Shown one piece after another: positions 15,852 through 25,109 of a DNA stretch of 64,000 nt. The notes beneath the pieces are model-generated. The model made no database searches. It saw nothing but the letters and a program-made list of their open reading frames with translations, and was not told the origin of the DNA. The DNA is taken from NCBI GenBank assembly GCA_039817385.1, contig JBCBVY010000002.1, forward strand, positions 434,001-498,000, given 5' to 3'. Position 1 is the first letter of the stretch. Each line of letters starts with the position of its first letter. Origin of the DNA: JBCBCP01 sp039817385 (GTDB taxonomy: Bacteria; Pseudomonadota; Alphaproteobacteria; Rhodobacterales; Rhodobacteraceae). A program made the position numbers and the translations under genes.

Positions 15852-18266
15852 ATGAAGACAACGGCACGCGCAGTGGTGATTGGCGGCGGGATCGCTGGAT
15901 GCTCAACGCTGTACCACCTGTGCCTTGAGGGTTGGACGGACGTTGTGCTGCTCGAACGGGACGAGCTGACTTCGGGCACCACGTGGCACTCCGCTGCGCA
16001 GGTCACCGGCTTTGGCATGAACCAGACTATGGTGGGTCTGAAGGCGCATTCGATCAGCCTTTACAAAGACTTGCGCGATGATCCCGACTACCCCGTTGGC
16101 TATAACCACGGGGATGGCGGCATTCGTCTGGCCAATTGCGAACGGGTGATGGAGGGCTATCGGCACTTCGCCTCGATGGCGCGCGGGATGGGGGTTGAGT
16201 ATGAGGTGATTGATGCCGCCGAGTGCCAGCGCCGTAACCCGCTGATCTCGACCGAGAACCTGATTGGCGGGCTTTGGGATGGCGAGGATGGCCATATCGA
16301 CCCCGCCCAGCTTTGCGCCGCACTCACCCGCCGTGCGCGCAAGATGGGGGCGGAGGTCTACCGCCACACCCCTGTCACCGGCCTGACGCAGCACCCCGAT
16401 GACAGCTGGACCGTGCATACGGAACAGGGCGACATCACCTGCGAAGTCATTGTAAACGCTGGAGGTTATCGCTGTAACGAGATCGGCGCGATGATGGGCG
16501 TCACGCACCCCGTCGCCTCGATGGAGCATCAGTATTTCATCACCGAAGAGATCCCGGCCGTTCGCGATGCGGGCCACCGCATCCCCCTCCTGCGCTGCCC
16601 GATCAGCGATTACTATTGCCGCCAGGAAAAGACCGGCCTGCTGCTGGGGTTCTATGAACAGGACTGCAAGACCTGGGGCCTGGACGGGATTTCGCCCTCT
16701 TTCACGATGGACCTCTGCCCAGATGACCTCGACCGGGTCAGCGATGTGCTGGAGGGCGCCATCGCGCGGATGCCGGTGCTGGCAGAGGCGGGGATCAAGA
16801 CCGTGGTGAACGGCCCGATCACCTACACTATCGACGGCGCGCCGCTGGTCGGTCCCATCCCGGGCAAGCGAAATGCTTTTTGTATCATAGGCTTGCGTGC
16901 AGGTCTGGGAGAGGGCGGCGGCCACGGTTGGCTGCTCGCCCAGCAGATCGTACATGGAGAGGCGTGCTATGACACATGGCCGCTCGACCCCCGCCGATTT
17001 ACAGGGCATGCGACGGTTGAGCTAACCGCGCTGAAGGCGGTTGAAGACTACCGCAACGAGTTCCGCTTTCACTTCCCGAACGAACATCGCCCCGCAGGAC
17101 GGCTGGCCAAGACAACCCCGTTGACCCCGGTCCTGGCCGCGGAAGGCGCGGAATTTACCGTGATCAACGGCTGGGAACGCGCCGAATATTTCAAACCTTC
17201 CAAGGACTTCCACGTCACCCACCGCTTTGGCTTTGACGAGGCCGAAGCCATCGTCGCCGAAGAGGTCCGCGCGGTGCAACGCGCCGTGGGGCTGGCAGAG
17301 GTGAACGGTTTTAATCGGATCGAGATCACGGGAGCCGACGTGCACAGCTTTATGGACCGGATGTGCTGCGGCGTGGTGCCAAAGCGCGCGGGTCGGGTCG
17401 GGCTGGCTTACCTGCTGAACCATCATGGCAACCTCAAGGCCGAAGCGACGCTGGCGAACCTGCCGGGGGGGCGGATGTGGTACGGCTCTGCCGCCGCGTC
17501 CGAATGGCACGACATGGACTGGCTCACGCAGCATGTGGCGCCGGGCGAAGACGTCAAATTCCGTAGCCTCACCAAAGACTTAACCATCCTGCTGCTCGCA
17601 GGGCCAAAGGCCCGTGCGGTGCTCAGCGTGGCCTCCCGCGGCGATTGGAGCGCGACAGCCTTCCCGTGGCTGTCGGTGCGGGAGGCGGACATCGGTTTTG
17701 TCCCGGCAACCGTTATGGCCGTCAGCTATTCAGGTGAGCTGGCCTATGAAATCCACGTCCCCAACGCGCATCTGCACGCGGCCTATACCGCCCTGCGCGC
17801 GGCGGGCGCAGATCATGGGCTGCGCCTGTTTGGTGCGCGCGCGGTCGAATCGATGCGGATGGAAAAGGGCTTCTTGCACTGGAAGGCCGACATCCTGACC
17901 GAGTTTGACCCGTTTGAGACGGGCCTGTCCCGCTTCGTGAACATGCAAAAGCGTGACTTCATCGGTAAAGAGGCGCTGGCCGGCCGGGATGGACTGCGCC
18001 GGACGCTTGCCGTGCTGCATGTGGACAGCGGCACCCACGCCGCGCATGGCGGCGCCTCCGTCATGCACGAGGGCAAGGTTGTCGGTACCGTCACCTCCGG
18101 CGCGATGGGGCACCGGACGGGGCTGAATATCGCCTATGCCTTCCTTGAGCCTGCGCTGGCGGCGGAGGGCACAGCGCTGACAATCGACATCTGCGGCACC
18201 CTTACGCCTGCCACCGTCGCCCCCGCCTGCGCCTATGACCCTGCGATGCAGCATGTGCGCGATTGA
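15852..18266 (+). CDS. Dimethylglycine/sarcosine dehydrogenase-like flavoprotein with GcvT domain
   Basis: An 804-aa two-domain protein. The N-terminal DAO-type FAD domain has the dinucleotide motif IGGGIAG (10-16) and the GTTWHS segment with H46, the position that binds FAD covalently in DMGDH. The C-terminal half (about 430-800) is a GcvT-like folate-binding domain with its own C-terminal barrel. Known relatives oxidise N-methyl groups of dimethylglycine or sarcosine and pass the carbon to tetrahydrofolate. The TRAP genes follow in the same direction, suggesting uptake of the substrate. Confidence 0.9.
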   Translation: MKTTARAVVIGGGIAGCSTLYHLCLEGWTDVVLLERDELTSGTTWHSAAQVTGFGMNQTMVGLKAHSISLYKDLRDDPDYPVGYNHGDGGIRLANCERVMEGYRHFASMARGMGVEYEVIDAAECQRRNPLISTENLIGGLWDGEDGHIDPAQLCAALTRRARKMGAEVYRHTPVTGLTQHPDDSWTVHTEQGDITCEVIVNAGGYRCNEIGAMMGVTHPVASMEHQYFITEEIPAVRDAGHRIPLLRCPISDYYCRQEKTGLLLGFYEQDCKTWGLDGISPSFTMDLCPDDLDRVSDVLEGAIARMPVLAEAGIKTVVNGPITYTIDGAPLVGPIPGKRNAFCIIGLRAGLGEGGGHGWLLAQQIVHGEACYDTWPLDPRRFTGHATVELTALKAVEDYRNEFRFHFPNEHRPAGRLAKTTPLTPVLAAEGAEFTVINGWERAEYFKPSKDFHVTHRFGFDEAEAIVAEEVRAVQRAVGLAEVNGFNRIEITGADVHSFMDRMCCGVVPKRAGRVGLAYLLNHHGNLKAEATLANLPGGRMWYGSAAASEWHDMDWLTQHVAPGEDVKFRSLTKDLTILLLAGPKARAVLSVASRGDWSATAFPWLSVREADIGFVPATVMAVSYSGELAYEIHVPNAHLHAAYTALRAAGADHGLRLFGARAVESMRMEKGFLHWKADILTEFDPFETGLSRFVNMQKRDFIGKEALAGRDGLRRTLAVLHVDSGTHAAHGGASVMHEGKVVGTVTSGAMGHRTGLNIAYAFLEPALAAEGTALTIDICGTLTPATVAPACAYDPAMQHVRD

Positions 18267-18269
18267 CGC

Positions 18270-18297
18270 AGTCTGCCCTTGTCTTGCGGTGCAGACT
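18270..18297 (+). terminator. Possible weak hairpin after the DMGDH-like gene
   Basis: Arms AGTCTGC (18270-18276) and GCAGACT (18291-18297) form a 7-bp stem 3 bp after the stop. There is no T-tract, so factor-independent termination is doubtful. The remaining intergenic stretch to 18440 should hold the TRAP promoter, which I could not place. Confidence 0.3.
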
Positions 18298-18440
18298 CGG
18301 CCTTAACTTCCCACATCGGCGTGCGGAGACAAGTTACAAAATCGGGTGACGGATGCCCGAATGCGTAATACGTCTTCGCCGCGTCACTACTGTCCGCCAC
18401 CAAAAAAATCGCGCGGACGCATGATGGGAGGACCACAATC

Positions 18441-19487
18441 ATGAAATTCACCCGCAAGGCTTTTGCGCCGCTTGCTGCTGCGGCAGCGATGGCCGTCACG
18501 ACCGCGCCTGCACTGGCGCAGGAGGTGACGCTGAAATTGCACCAGTTCCTGCCCGCGCAGGCGAACGTGCCGAAGCATGTTCTTGATGTCTGGGCCGACC
18601 GTGTCGAGGCCGCGTCCGAGGGCCGGATCGAGATTGAGCGCTATCCCTCCATGCAGCTGGGCGGCGTCCCGCCAGAGCTGATGGACCAAGCCATTGACGG
18701 CATTGCCGATATCGTCTGGACCGTGGTCGGCTACACCCCGGGCCGCTTCCCGACGACCGAAGTGTTCGAGCTGCCCTTCATGGTCGAAGATGCCCGCGCG
18801 GGTTCCTGCGCCTATTGGAAGATGTTCGAAGAGCATATGGAAGACGGCGAGTTTGCCGATCTGAAGATCCTCGGCACGTGGGTGCACGGCCCCGGCATGT
18901 TCCACACCGCCGACCCGGTCGAGACGCCCGCCGACCTGCAGGGCATGAAGATCCGTGGCGGCTCGCGCCTCGTGAACAAGCTGCTTGAGCTGACGGGCGC
19001 AACGCCGGTTGGTATGCCGGTGCCAGCGGTGCCCGAAGGCCTGTCCAAAGGCGTGATCGACGGCACGACCATCCCGTGGGAAGTGACCGCCGCGCTGAAG
19101 GTGCCGGAGCTGGTGGATTACCACACCGAGTTTGAAGGCCCCGCGCTTTATACGCTGACCTTCGTGCTGGCGATGAACAAGGACGCTTATGCGAATATGC
19201 CGGCTGACCTTCAGGCCATCATTGACGCAAACTCGGGGCTTGAATTCTCCGTCTTTGCGGGCGGCACGCAGCAGGACTATGACGCGCCCGCGCGCGCCGC
19301 TGCCGTCGACAATGGCAATACCATCGTGACCGTGTCCGATACCGGGCCGTGGCAGGACGCCGTGTCGCCGATCATCTCCGACTGGATCGCCGAGCGGACC
19401 GCGGCGGGGCAGGACGGTCAGGCCCTCGTCGATCAGGCACGCAGCCTGATGAATGGCGAGTGCAAGGGCATGACCGCCGAGATGTAA
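18441..19487 (+). CDS. TRAP transporter substrate-binding protein (DctP type)
   Basis: A 348-aa periplasmic protein with a Sec signal peptide (about residues 1-26, cleavage after ALA) followed by the DctP fold. Family segments are visible: LKLHQFLP, MQLGGVPPELMDQ, and MKIRGGSRLVNKLLELTGATPVG, which holds the substrate arginine of the DctP family (inferred from family). A purine-rich GGGAGG lies upstream of ATG 18441. It delivers an organic substrate to the DctQM membrane pair that follows. Position next to methyl-amine genes suggests a zwitterionic or carboxylated methylated compound (inference). Confidence 0.92.
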   Translation: MKFTRKAFAPLAAAAAMAVTTAPALAQEVTLKLHQFLPAQANVPKHVLDVWADRVEAASEGRIEIERYPSMQLGGVPPELMDQAIDGIADIVWTVVGYTPGRFPTTEVFELPFMVEDARAGSCAYWKMFEEHMEDGEFADLKILGTWVHGPGMFHTADPVETPADLQGMKIRGGSRLVNKLLELTGATPVGMPVPAVPEGLSKGVIDGTTIPWEVTAALKVPELVDYHTEFEGPALYTLTFVLAMNKDAYANMPADLQAIIDANSGLEFSVFAGGTQQDYDAPARAAAVDNGNTIVTVSDTGPWQDAVSPIISDWIAERTAAGQDGQALVDQARSLMNGECKGMTAEM

Positions 19488-19547
19488 ACCGGTTCGGGCG
19501 GGCCGTGATCACGGCCTGCCCCTCCTTCCCTTTCGGGTCGCCTTACC

Positions 19548-20117
19548 ATGCATTCCTTGATGATGCGCATCGCGCGCGTAATGGCCTTTTTGGGCGGTAC
19601 GGTCCTGACCGCGCTTGTCCTTTTGACGTGCCTGTCGATTGCCGGGCGCTCGATAAATGGCGTGCTGCATTCCATCGGCGCGCCGTGGGCGCAGGCGCTG
19701 ATTGATGCAGGGATCGGCCCGGTCAATGGCGACTTTGAAATGGTGGAGGCCGGGATGGCCTTTGCCATCTTTGCCTTCCTGCCGCTGTGCCAGATCACGG
19801 CGGGCCACGCGGTGGTCGACATCTTTACCAGCCAGATGCCGGACCGCATCCGCCGCGCGCTGGCCAGCGTCACCGAGATTGTCTTTGCCCTGATCCTGAT
19901 CCTGATCGCGGTGCAGCTGTTTGCGGGCATGCAAAGCAAGATCCGGTCGGGCCAGACCAGCTTTATCCTCGCCTACCCGGTCTGGTGGGGCTACGCGGGC
20001 GCGATGCTGGGCGCGTTCTTTGCCGCGCTCGTTGCGGTATACGTGGCCGTCATGCGCACGATGGAGGCTGTCTATGGCCGTGCCATCCTGCCCGATGCCG
20101 AAGGGGCAGAGCATTGA
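19548..20117 (+). CDS. TRAP transporter small permease (DctQ type)
   Basis: A 189-aa membrane protein with four predicted helices (about 10-32, 58-78, 96-118, 140-165), the DctQ topology. It partners the large DctM subunit, whose start overlaps this stop codon. The motif FxxFLPLCQITAGHAVVDIF in the second-third helix region is typical of the family. It lies 60 bp after the binding-protein gene. Confidence 0.9.
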   Translation: MHSLMMRIARVMAFLGGTVLTALVLLTCLSIAGRSINGVLHSIGAPWAQALIDAGIGPVNGDFEMVEAGMAFAIFAFLPLCQITAGHAVVDIFTSQMPDRIRRALASVTEIVFALILILIAVQLFAGMQSKIRSGQTSFILAYPVWWGYAGAMLGAFFAALVAVYVAVMRTMEAVYGRAILPDAEGAEH

Positions 20118-21610
20118 GCGACATCATGATCGGCGCGCTGTCCTTTCCGGCGCTGCTGCTGCTGATTTTCCTGCGCGTGCCGATTGGCCTTGCGATGTTT
20201 CTGTCGGGCCTTGTTGGCCTGATCCTGGTGACCGGGGACACGACAATCCCCTTCGCGCGTCTGAAGTCGGAGACCTACACAACGTTTTCCAACTACTCCC
20301 TGTCGATCATCCCGATGTTCTTGCTGATGGGGCATTTCGCGACGCTGGGCGGGATGAGTCAGGCGCTGTTCAAAGCCGCCGAAGGGTTCCTTGGCCACCG
20401 CAAGGGCGGGGTGGCGATGGCGGCGGTGGGCGCCTGTGCCGGGTTCGGGGCGATCTGCGGCTCGTCCCTTGCGACAGCAGCCACGATGGGCCGCGTCGCC
20501 CTGCCGGAGTTGCGCCAATACGGCTATGCGGGCGGTTTTTCGACGGCGACGCTGGCAGCGGGCGGCACGCTGGGCATCCTGATCCCACCGTCGGTCGTGC
20601 TGGTGATCTATGCGATCCTGACCGAACAGAACATCGCCAAACTGTTCCTGGCCGCGTTCATCCCCGGCATCATCGCCGCGCTGGGCTACGTGATCGCCAT
20701 CCGCCTCTATGTTGCCATCAATCCCGGTGACGCAGGGACCCGCCCGCGCGTGCCGTGGGGCCCCCGGATGCAGGCGCTGTTCAAGGTTTGGCCCGTTCTG
20801 CTGGTCTTTGGCCTTGTCGTGGGCGGCATCTACGCCGGCTGGTTCACCCCGACCGAAGGCGCCGCCGTGGGCGCCTTTGGCACCGGCCTGATCGCGTGGT
20901 GGGCCGGGGGGCTGACCTGGGCCAGCCTGAGCGAGAGTTTCCACGTGACCGCCAAGGCAACCGCGATGATCTTCTTCATCGTGCTGGGCGCGGCGTTCTA
21001 CAACGGCTTTCTGGCCTTGACGCAGGTGCCCCAAGAGCTTGCCGCGTGGATCAGCGGGCAGGGCTTTTCGCCCTACATGGTGCTGATCTGCATCCTTGTT
21101 TTCTACCTGCTGCTGGGCTGCGTGATGGACAGCCTGTCGATGATCCTGCTGACGATCCCGATCTTCTGGCCCATCGTGCAAGAGCTTGATTTTTCCTTTG
21201 TCACAATGGTTGAGCTGCAAACCGACCGCCTCGCCGCGCTTGTCGCTTCGGGGGCTGAACTGCCGCAGGCTGCGCTGGCCGAGGCGCAGGCGATGCTTGC
21301 CGCGGGTCAGGAACTGCCGCGCGAGATCGTGCGGGAGCTGGGCCTGCGCGGCGTGTCGAATGGCGTGTTGAACCGCGTGAACACAGAGATGATCGCGATC
21401 TGGTTTGGCATCCTTGTGCTGATCGTGGTGGAGGTTGGCCTGATCACGCCGCCCGTTGGCATGAACCTTTTTGTGATCAACGCGATGTCGAAGGACACGC
21501 CGATGGTGCAGACCTACAAAGCGGTGCTGTATTTCGTCGGCTCGGACCTATTCCGCGTCGCGCTCCTGCTCGCCTTCCCGGCGATCACGCTGTTTTTGCT
21601 GCCGCTCTGA
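20114..21610 (+). CDS. TRAP transporter large permease (DctM type) with extra cytoplasmic or periplasmic loop
   Basis: About 498 aa from TTG 20114, which overlaps the dctQ stop; ATG 20126 (MIGALSFPAL) is an alternative. It has roughly 12 membrane helices and family segments such as SLATAATMGRVALPELRQYGY and LIPPSVVLVIYAILTEQNI. DctM proteins are usually near 430 aa. The excess is a hydrophilic, Ala/Glu-rich insertion of about 65 residues (approximately 21199-21389) placed just before the conserved IWFGILVLIVVEVGLITPP segment. Confidence 0.9.
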   Translation: MSDIMIGALSFPALLLLIFLRVPIGLAMFLSGLVGLILVTGDTTIPFARLKSETYTTFSNYSLSIIPMFLLMGHFATLGGMSQALFKAAEGFLGHRKGGVAMAAVGACAGFGAICGSSLATAATMGRVALPELRQYGYAGGFSTATLAAGGTLGILIPPSVVLVIYAILTEQNIAKLFLAAFIPGIIAALGYVIAIRLYVAINPGDAGTRPRVPWGPRMQALFKVWPVLLVFGLVVGGIYAGWFTPTEGAAVGAFGTGLIAWWAGGLTWASLSESFHVTAKATAMIFFIVLGAAFYNGFLALTQVPQELAAWISGQGFSPYMVLICILVFYLLLGCVMDSLSMILLTIPIFWPIVQELDFSFVTMVELQTDRLAALVASGAELPQAALAEAQAMLAAGQELPREIVRELGLRGVSNGVLNRVNTEMIAIWFGILVLIVVEVGLITPPVGMNLFVINAMSKDTPMVQTYKAVLYFVGSDLFRVALLLAFPAITLFLLPL

Positions 21611-21615
21611 CCGGG

Positions 21616-21629
21616 TGCGATTTTGTGCA
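21616..21629 (+). promoter_or_regulatory. Candidate BoxR/BzdR-type operator (TGCG-N6-TGCA) upstream of fcs
   Basis: TGCGATTTTGTGCA differs at one base from the TGCA-N6-TGCA sequence bound by BzdR, the paralogue of BoxR. It lies 71 bp upstream of the acyl-CoA synthetase start, in a region that should contain its promoter. A perfect copy lies at 23515-23528. Confidence 0.45.
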
Positions 21630-21699
21630 GGTTTGGGAAAAGGGTTTCCGCAAAGGGGTGACCCGCGCCTAGGCTATTGGAAAACGATGGTGGCCGCCC

Positions 21700-23499
21700 A
21701 TGACCCAGCACCTGAACCTGCCCCCGCACCACGTCCTGCGCGACGACCGCGCCGATGGGAGCATCCTTTTGAGGTCGGGATACGAAGCGCATCCGCCCGT
21801 GCGCAGCGCAGGGGACTGGCTGGCCCATTGGGCCGCCGCGGCGCCGGATCGGACATTTCTGGCAGAGCGCAGCGGGGCAGGCTGGCGCACCGAAACCTAC
21901 GCCGCTGTCTGGGAAAAGGCGCGCGCGGTGGGCGGCTGGCTGCTGGGGCAGGGGATGGGGGCGGACACGCCCATCCTGATCCTCTCGGGCAACGGGATCG
22001 ACCACGCGCTGCTGGCCCTCGGCGCGCAACTGGTCGGCGTGCCCTACGTGCCCGTGGCCGAGCAATACGCGCTGGTCGAGGCGGCGGAGCCGCGCTTGCG
22101 CTATGTCGCGGGCTTGATCAACCCGGCGCTGGTCTTTGCCACCGATGGCGTGGCCTATGGCCGGGCCTTCGCCCTTTGTGGCTGCCCCGCCGTAGCCTCC
22201 GATCCGGCGCAGTCTGGGGCGACGCCCTTTGCGGACGTGTTGCGGCATTCAGATGACGGGGTCGATGCCGCTTTTGCCGCAATCACGCCCGACACGGTTG
22301 CGAAGATCCTGCTGACATCGGGGTCCACCTCTGACCCAAAGGGCGTGCTGACGACCCAGCGGATGATGACGACCAACCAGGCACAGATCGCCACCGGCTT
22401 GCCCTTCCTCGCGGAAAAGCCCCCCGTGCTGGTCGACTGGCTGCCGTGGAACCACGTCTTTGGCGGGTCACACAATTTCAACATGGTGCTGGCGCATGGC
22501 GGGTCGCTCTATATCGACGATGGCAAGCCCATGCCCGCGCTCTTCCCGCGGACGGTCGAAAACCTTGGCCTTGTCTCCGGCACGATCAGCTTCAACGTGC
22601 CGGTCGGCTTTGCCCAGCTGGTCACGGCGCTGCGCAGCGACGACGCGTTGCGGCAGACCTATTTCAGCCAGCTCGACATGATCTTTTACGCAGGCGCCTC
22701 TCTGCCAGAGGAGGTCTGGGCGGCGCTCGAAGATCTTGCGGTGCAGGCCGGGGTACAGATGCCGCTGATCACCTCGTCCTGGGGCCTGACAGAGACGGCG
22801 CCGGGGTGCCTCTTGCAGCATGAACCGGCCAAGGGCGCGGGCATCATCGGCGCGCCGCTGCCCGGGTGGGAGGTCAAGCTGATCCCGGACGAGGATGGCC
22901 GCATGGATGTGCGCGTGAAGGGCGATGCGCTCTTTCAGGGCTATTGGCAAAACCCGGAGAAAACGGCGGAGGCCTTCGATGACGAGGGGTTCTTTATCAC
23001 CGGGGACGCCATGCGCTTTGTGGACCCAGATGATGTGTCGCGGGGCATGAAGTTCGACGGCCGCATCTCCGAGGATTTCAAGCTGCTGACTGGCACATGG
23101 GTGCAGGCGGCGAACCTGCGGCTGGAGGTGCTTGCGGCCTTGGCCCCGCTGGCGGCGGATGTGGTGCTGACGGGCGCGGGCCGGGACGCGGTCGGGGCGC
23201 TGATCGTGCCGAATCGCGCCGCGCTTGAGGCGCAGGGCTATGCTGTCACCGAGATTGATGGCGCGCTGATGGCCGATGACCTTTTTGACGACATTCGGCA
23301 GCGTCTTTCCGCGCATGGGCAGGGGCGCGGATCGGCCAGCCGCATCGCCCACGCGCTGATTATGGCGGAGCCGCCCTCGATGGCCGAAGGGGAGGCGACA
23401 GCCAAAGGAAATATCAACTTTCCCAAGCTCCTCGCGCGGCGGGAGGGGCTGGTGCAGCAGCTTTATGATGACACGGCCCCGGCCAGCATCACGGTCTAG
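21700..23499 (+). CDS. fcs: Feruloyl-CoA synthetase-like acyl-CoA ligase
   Basis: A 599-aa ANL-superfamily enzyme. The ATP-binding motif is LTSGSTSDPKG, followed by the FCS-type segment DWLPWNHVFGG and the aromatic-pocket region SSWGLTETAPG. FCS enzymes activate ferulate, coumarate or caffeate to CoA thioesters. The neighbouring enoyl-CoA hydratase/lyase (ech) and vanillin dehydrogenase expected for the vanillin route are absent, so it may activate another aryl acid and feed the box pathway downstream (inference). A BoxR-type site precedes it. Confidence 0.8.
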   Translation: MTQHLNLPPHHVLRDDRADGSILLRSGYEAHPPVRSAGDWLAHWAAAAPDRTFLAERSGAGWRTETYAAVWEKARAVGGWLLGQGMGADTPILILSGNGIDHALLALGAQLVGVPYVPVAEQYALVEAAEPRLRYVAGLINPALVFATDGVAYGRAFALCGCPAVASDPAQSGATPFADVLRHSDDGVDAAFAAITPDTVAKILLTSGSTSDPKGVLTTQRMMTTNQAQIATGLPFLAEKPPVLVDWLPWNHVFGGSHNFNMVLAHGGSLYIDDGKPMPALFPRTVENLGLVSGTISFNVPVGFAQLVTALRSDDALRQTYFSQLDMIFYAGASLPEEVWAALEDLAVQAGVQMPLITSSWGLTETAPGCLLQHEPAKGAGIIGAPLPGWEVKLIPDEDGRMDVRVKGDALFQGYWQNPEKTAEAFDDEGFFITGDAMRFVDPDDVSRGMKFDGRISEDFKLLTGTWVQAANLRLEVLAALAPLAADVVLTGAGRDAVGALIVPNRAALEAQGYAVTEIDGALMADDLFDDIRQRLSAHGQGRGSASRIAHALIMAEPPSMAEGEATAKGNINFPKLLARREGLVQQLYDDTAPASITV

Positions 23500-23514
23500 G
23501 CCTATGCATTAAAC

Positions 23515-23528
23515 TGCACGGCGCTATG
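23515..23528 (+). promoter_or_regulatory. BoxR/BzdR-type operator (TGCA-N6-TGCA) upstream of benzoate-CoA ligase
   Basis: TGCATTAAACTGCA is an exact TGCA-N6-TGCA site. In the characterised anaerobic benzoate system BzdR binds this sequence and releases it on benzoyl-CoA; BoxR is its aerobic counterpart. The site lies 60 bp before the ligase start and boxR is encoded 6 kb downstream. Confidence 0.6.
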
Positions 23529-23588
23529 CGCCGGGTTGCGACATTCTGCCGTCCATGCAGCAATACGCCCGTCTTTGGGAGGAGGCAC

Positions 23589-25109
23589 ATGGCTAACGCA
23601 GCAACCTATTTCGTCGACCGCCACGTTGCAGATGGGCGGGCGGACAAGACCGCGTTTCGCGAAGCGGTCACGGGCCGGTCCATCACCTACGGTGCGCTGG
23701 CGCGTGCCTCCGATACCGTCGCCGGCGCCTTTGCTAAGTGCGCCATACGCCCCGAGGAACGCGCGGCGCTTCTGGTGCTCGACACGCTCGAATTTCCGCA
23801 GCTCTTCTGGGGTGCGCTAAAGGCAGGCGTTTTGCCGGTGCCGCTCAACACGCTGCTGGCAACATCGGTCTACGACCAGATCCTGCGCGACAGCCGCGCG
23901 GCGATCCTTTTTGTCTCTGCCCCGCTCTGGGAGGTCGTGGCCCCCGCGCTTGAGGGGAACCCCTACTTGCGCGAGGTCTTCGTGATCGGTGACGTGCCGG
24001 GGCGGGCGGGGTTCGACGATTTCCTCGACGGCGCCACGCCCCAGCCCGCAACCGAGGCCAGCGATGATGAGGCGGCCTTCTGGCTCTACTCCTCCGGCTC
24101 CACCGGTGCGCCCAAAGGCGTGGTGCATGTGCACGGCGCGCTCAAGGCGACGGCGGACACCTACGGCGCGCAGGTGCTGGGCATCCGGGCCGAGGACACA
24201 GTCTTTTCCGCGGCGAAGTTCTTTTTTGCCTACGGCCTCGGCAACGCGATGACCTTCCCGATGTCTGTGGGCGCCACAACCGTGATCTTCGGGGGGCGCC
24301 CCACGCCAAAGGACGTCAAAGACATCCTCGACACCGAGGCGCCGACGATCTTTTGCGGCGTGCCAACGCTTTTTGCCGCGATGGTCGCCCATTTTGACCA
24401 GACCGGCGCAACCACCGCGCCCCTGCGCCTGTGCATCTCGGCTGGGGAGGCGTTGCCCGAAGAGGTTGGGCTGCGCTGGCAAGCGCAGACGGGCGCTGAA
24501 ATTCTCGACGGGGTTGGCAGCACAGAGATGCTGCACATCTTCCTCAGCAACGCACCGGGGGACGTGGTCTATGGCACGTCTGGTCTGCCCGTGCCGGGAT
24601 ATGAGGTGCGGCTGGTCGATGAGGCGGGCGCCGATGTGGCTCCGGGTGAGGTCGGCGAGCTGTTGGTCCGGGGCGACAGCGCCGCATCGCTCTACTGGAA
24701 CAAGCGCGCCAAATCCCGCGAAACATTCGAAGGCGTCTGGACCCGCACGGGCGACAAATACGAACAGCGCCCCGATGGCCGTTTCGTTTACTGCGGGCGG
24801 ACGGATGACATGTTCAAGGTCTCTGGCATCTGGGTCAGCCCGTTCGAGGTGGAAAGCGCCATCGTCACCCACCCTGCCGTGCTGGAGGCGGCGGTGGTCG
24901 CGGCGCAGGACGCCGATGGGCTGGACAAGCCCAAGGCCTACGTCGTGCTGAAGGCGGACAAGCCCGACGGGTTCGAGGCGGGCGTGCAAGCGATGGTCAA
25001 AGAGAAGATCGGCAAGTGGAAATACCCCCGCTGGATCGAGGTGGCAGATGAGCTGCCCAAGACCGCGACGGGCAAGATCCAACGTTTCAAACTGCGGGAG
25101 GACGCGTGA
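23589..25109 (+). CDS. Benzoate-CoA ligase family protein
   Basis: A 506-aa acyl-CoA synthetase from ATG 23589 (MANAATYFVDRHV), with a strong GGAGGAGG ribosome site directly upstream. The ATP-binding motif is YSSGSTGAPKG; the region DGVGSTEMLHIFLSN and the hinge GRTDDMFKVSGIWVSP match BadA-type benzoate-CoA ligases. It produces benzoyl-CoA for BoxB. Its stop overlaps the alpha/beta hydrolase start. The catalytic lysine is in ATGKIQRFKLR. Confidence 0.9.
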   Translation: MANAATYFVDRHVADGRADKTAFREAVTGRSITYGALARASDTVAGAFAKCAIRPEERAALLVLDTLEFPQLFWGALKAGVLPVPLNTLLATSVYDQILRDSRAAILFVSAPLWEVVAPALEGNPYLREVFVIGDVPGRAGFDDFLDGATPQPATEASDDEAAFWLYSSGSTGAPKGVVHVHGALKATADTYGAQVLGIRAEDTVFSAAKFFFAYGLGNAMTFPMSVGATTVIFGGRPTPKDVKDILDTEAPTIFCGVPTLFAAMVAHFDQTGATTAPLRLCISAGEALPEEVGLRWQAQTGAEILDGVGSTEMLHIFLSNAPGDVVYGTSGLPVPGYEVRLVDEAGADVAPGEVGELLVRGDSAASLYWNKRAKSRETFEGVWTRTGDKYEQRPDGRFVYCGRTDDMFKVSGIWVSPFEVESAIVTHPAVLEAAVVAAQDADGLDKPKAYVVLKADKPDGFEAGVQAMVKEKIGKWKYPRWIEVADELPKTATGKIQRFKLREDA

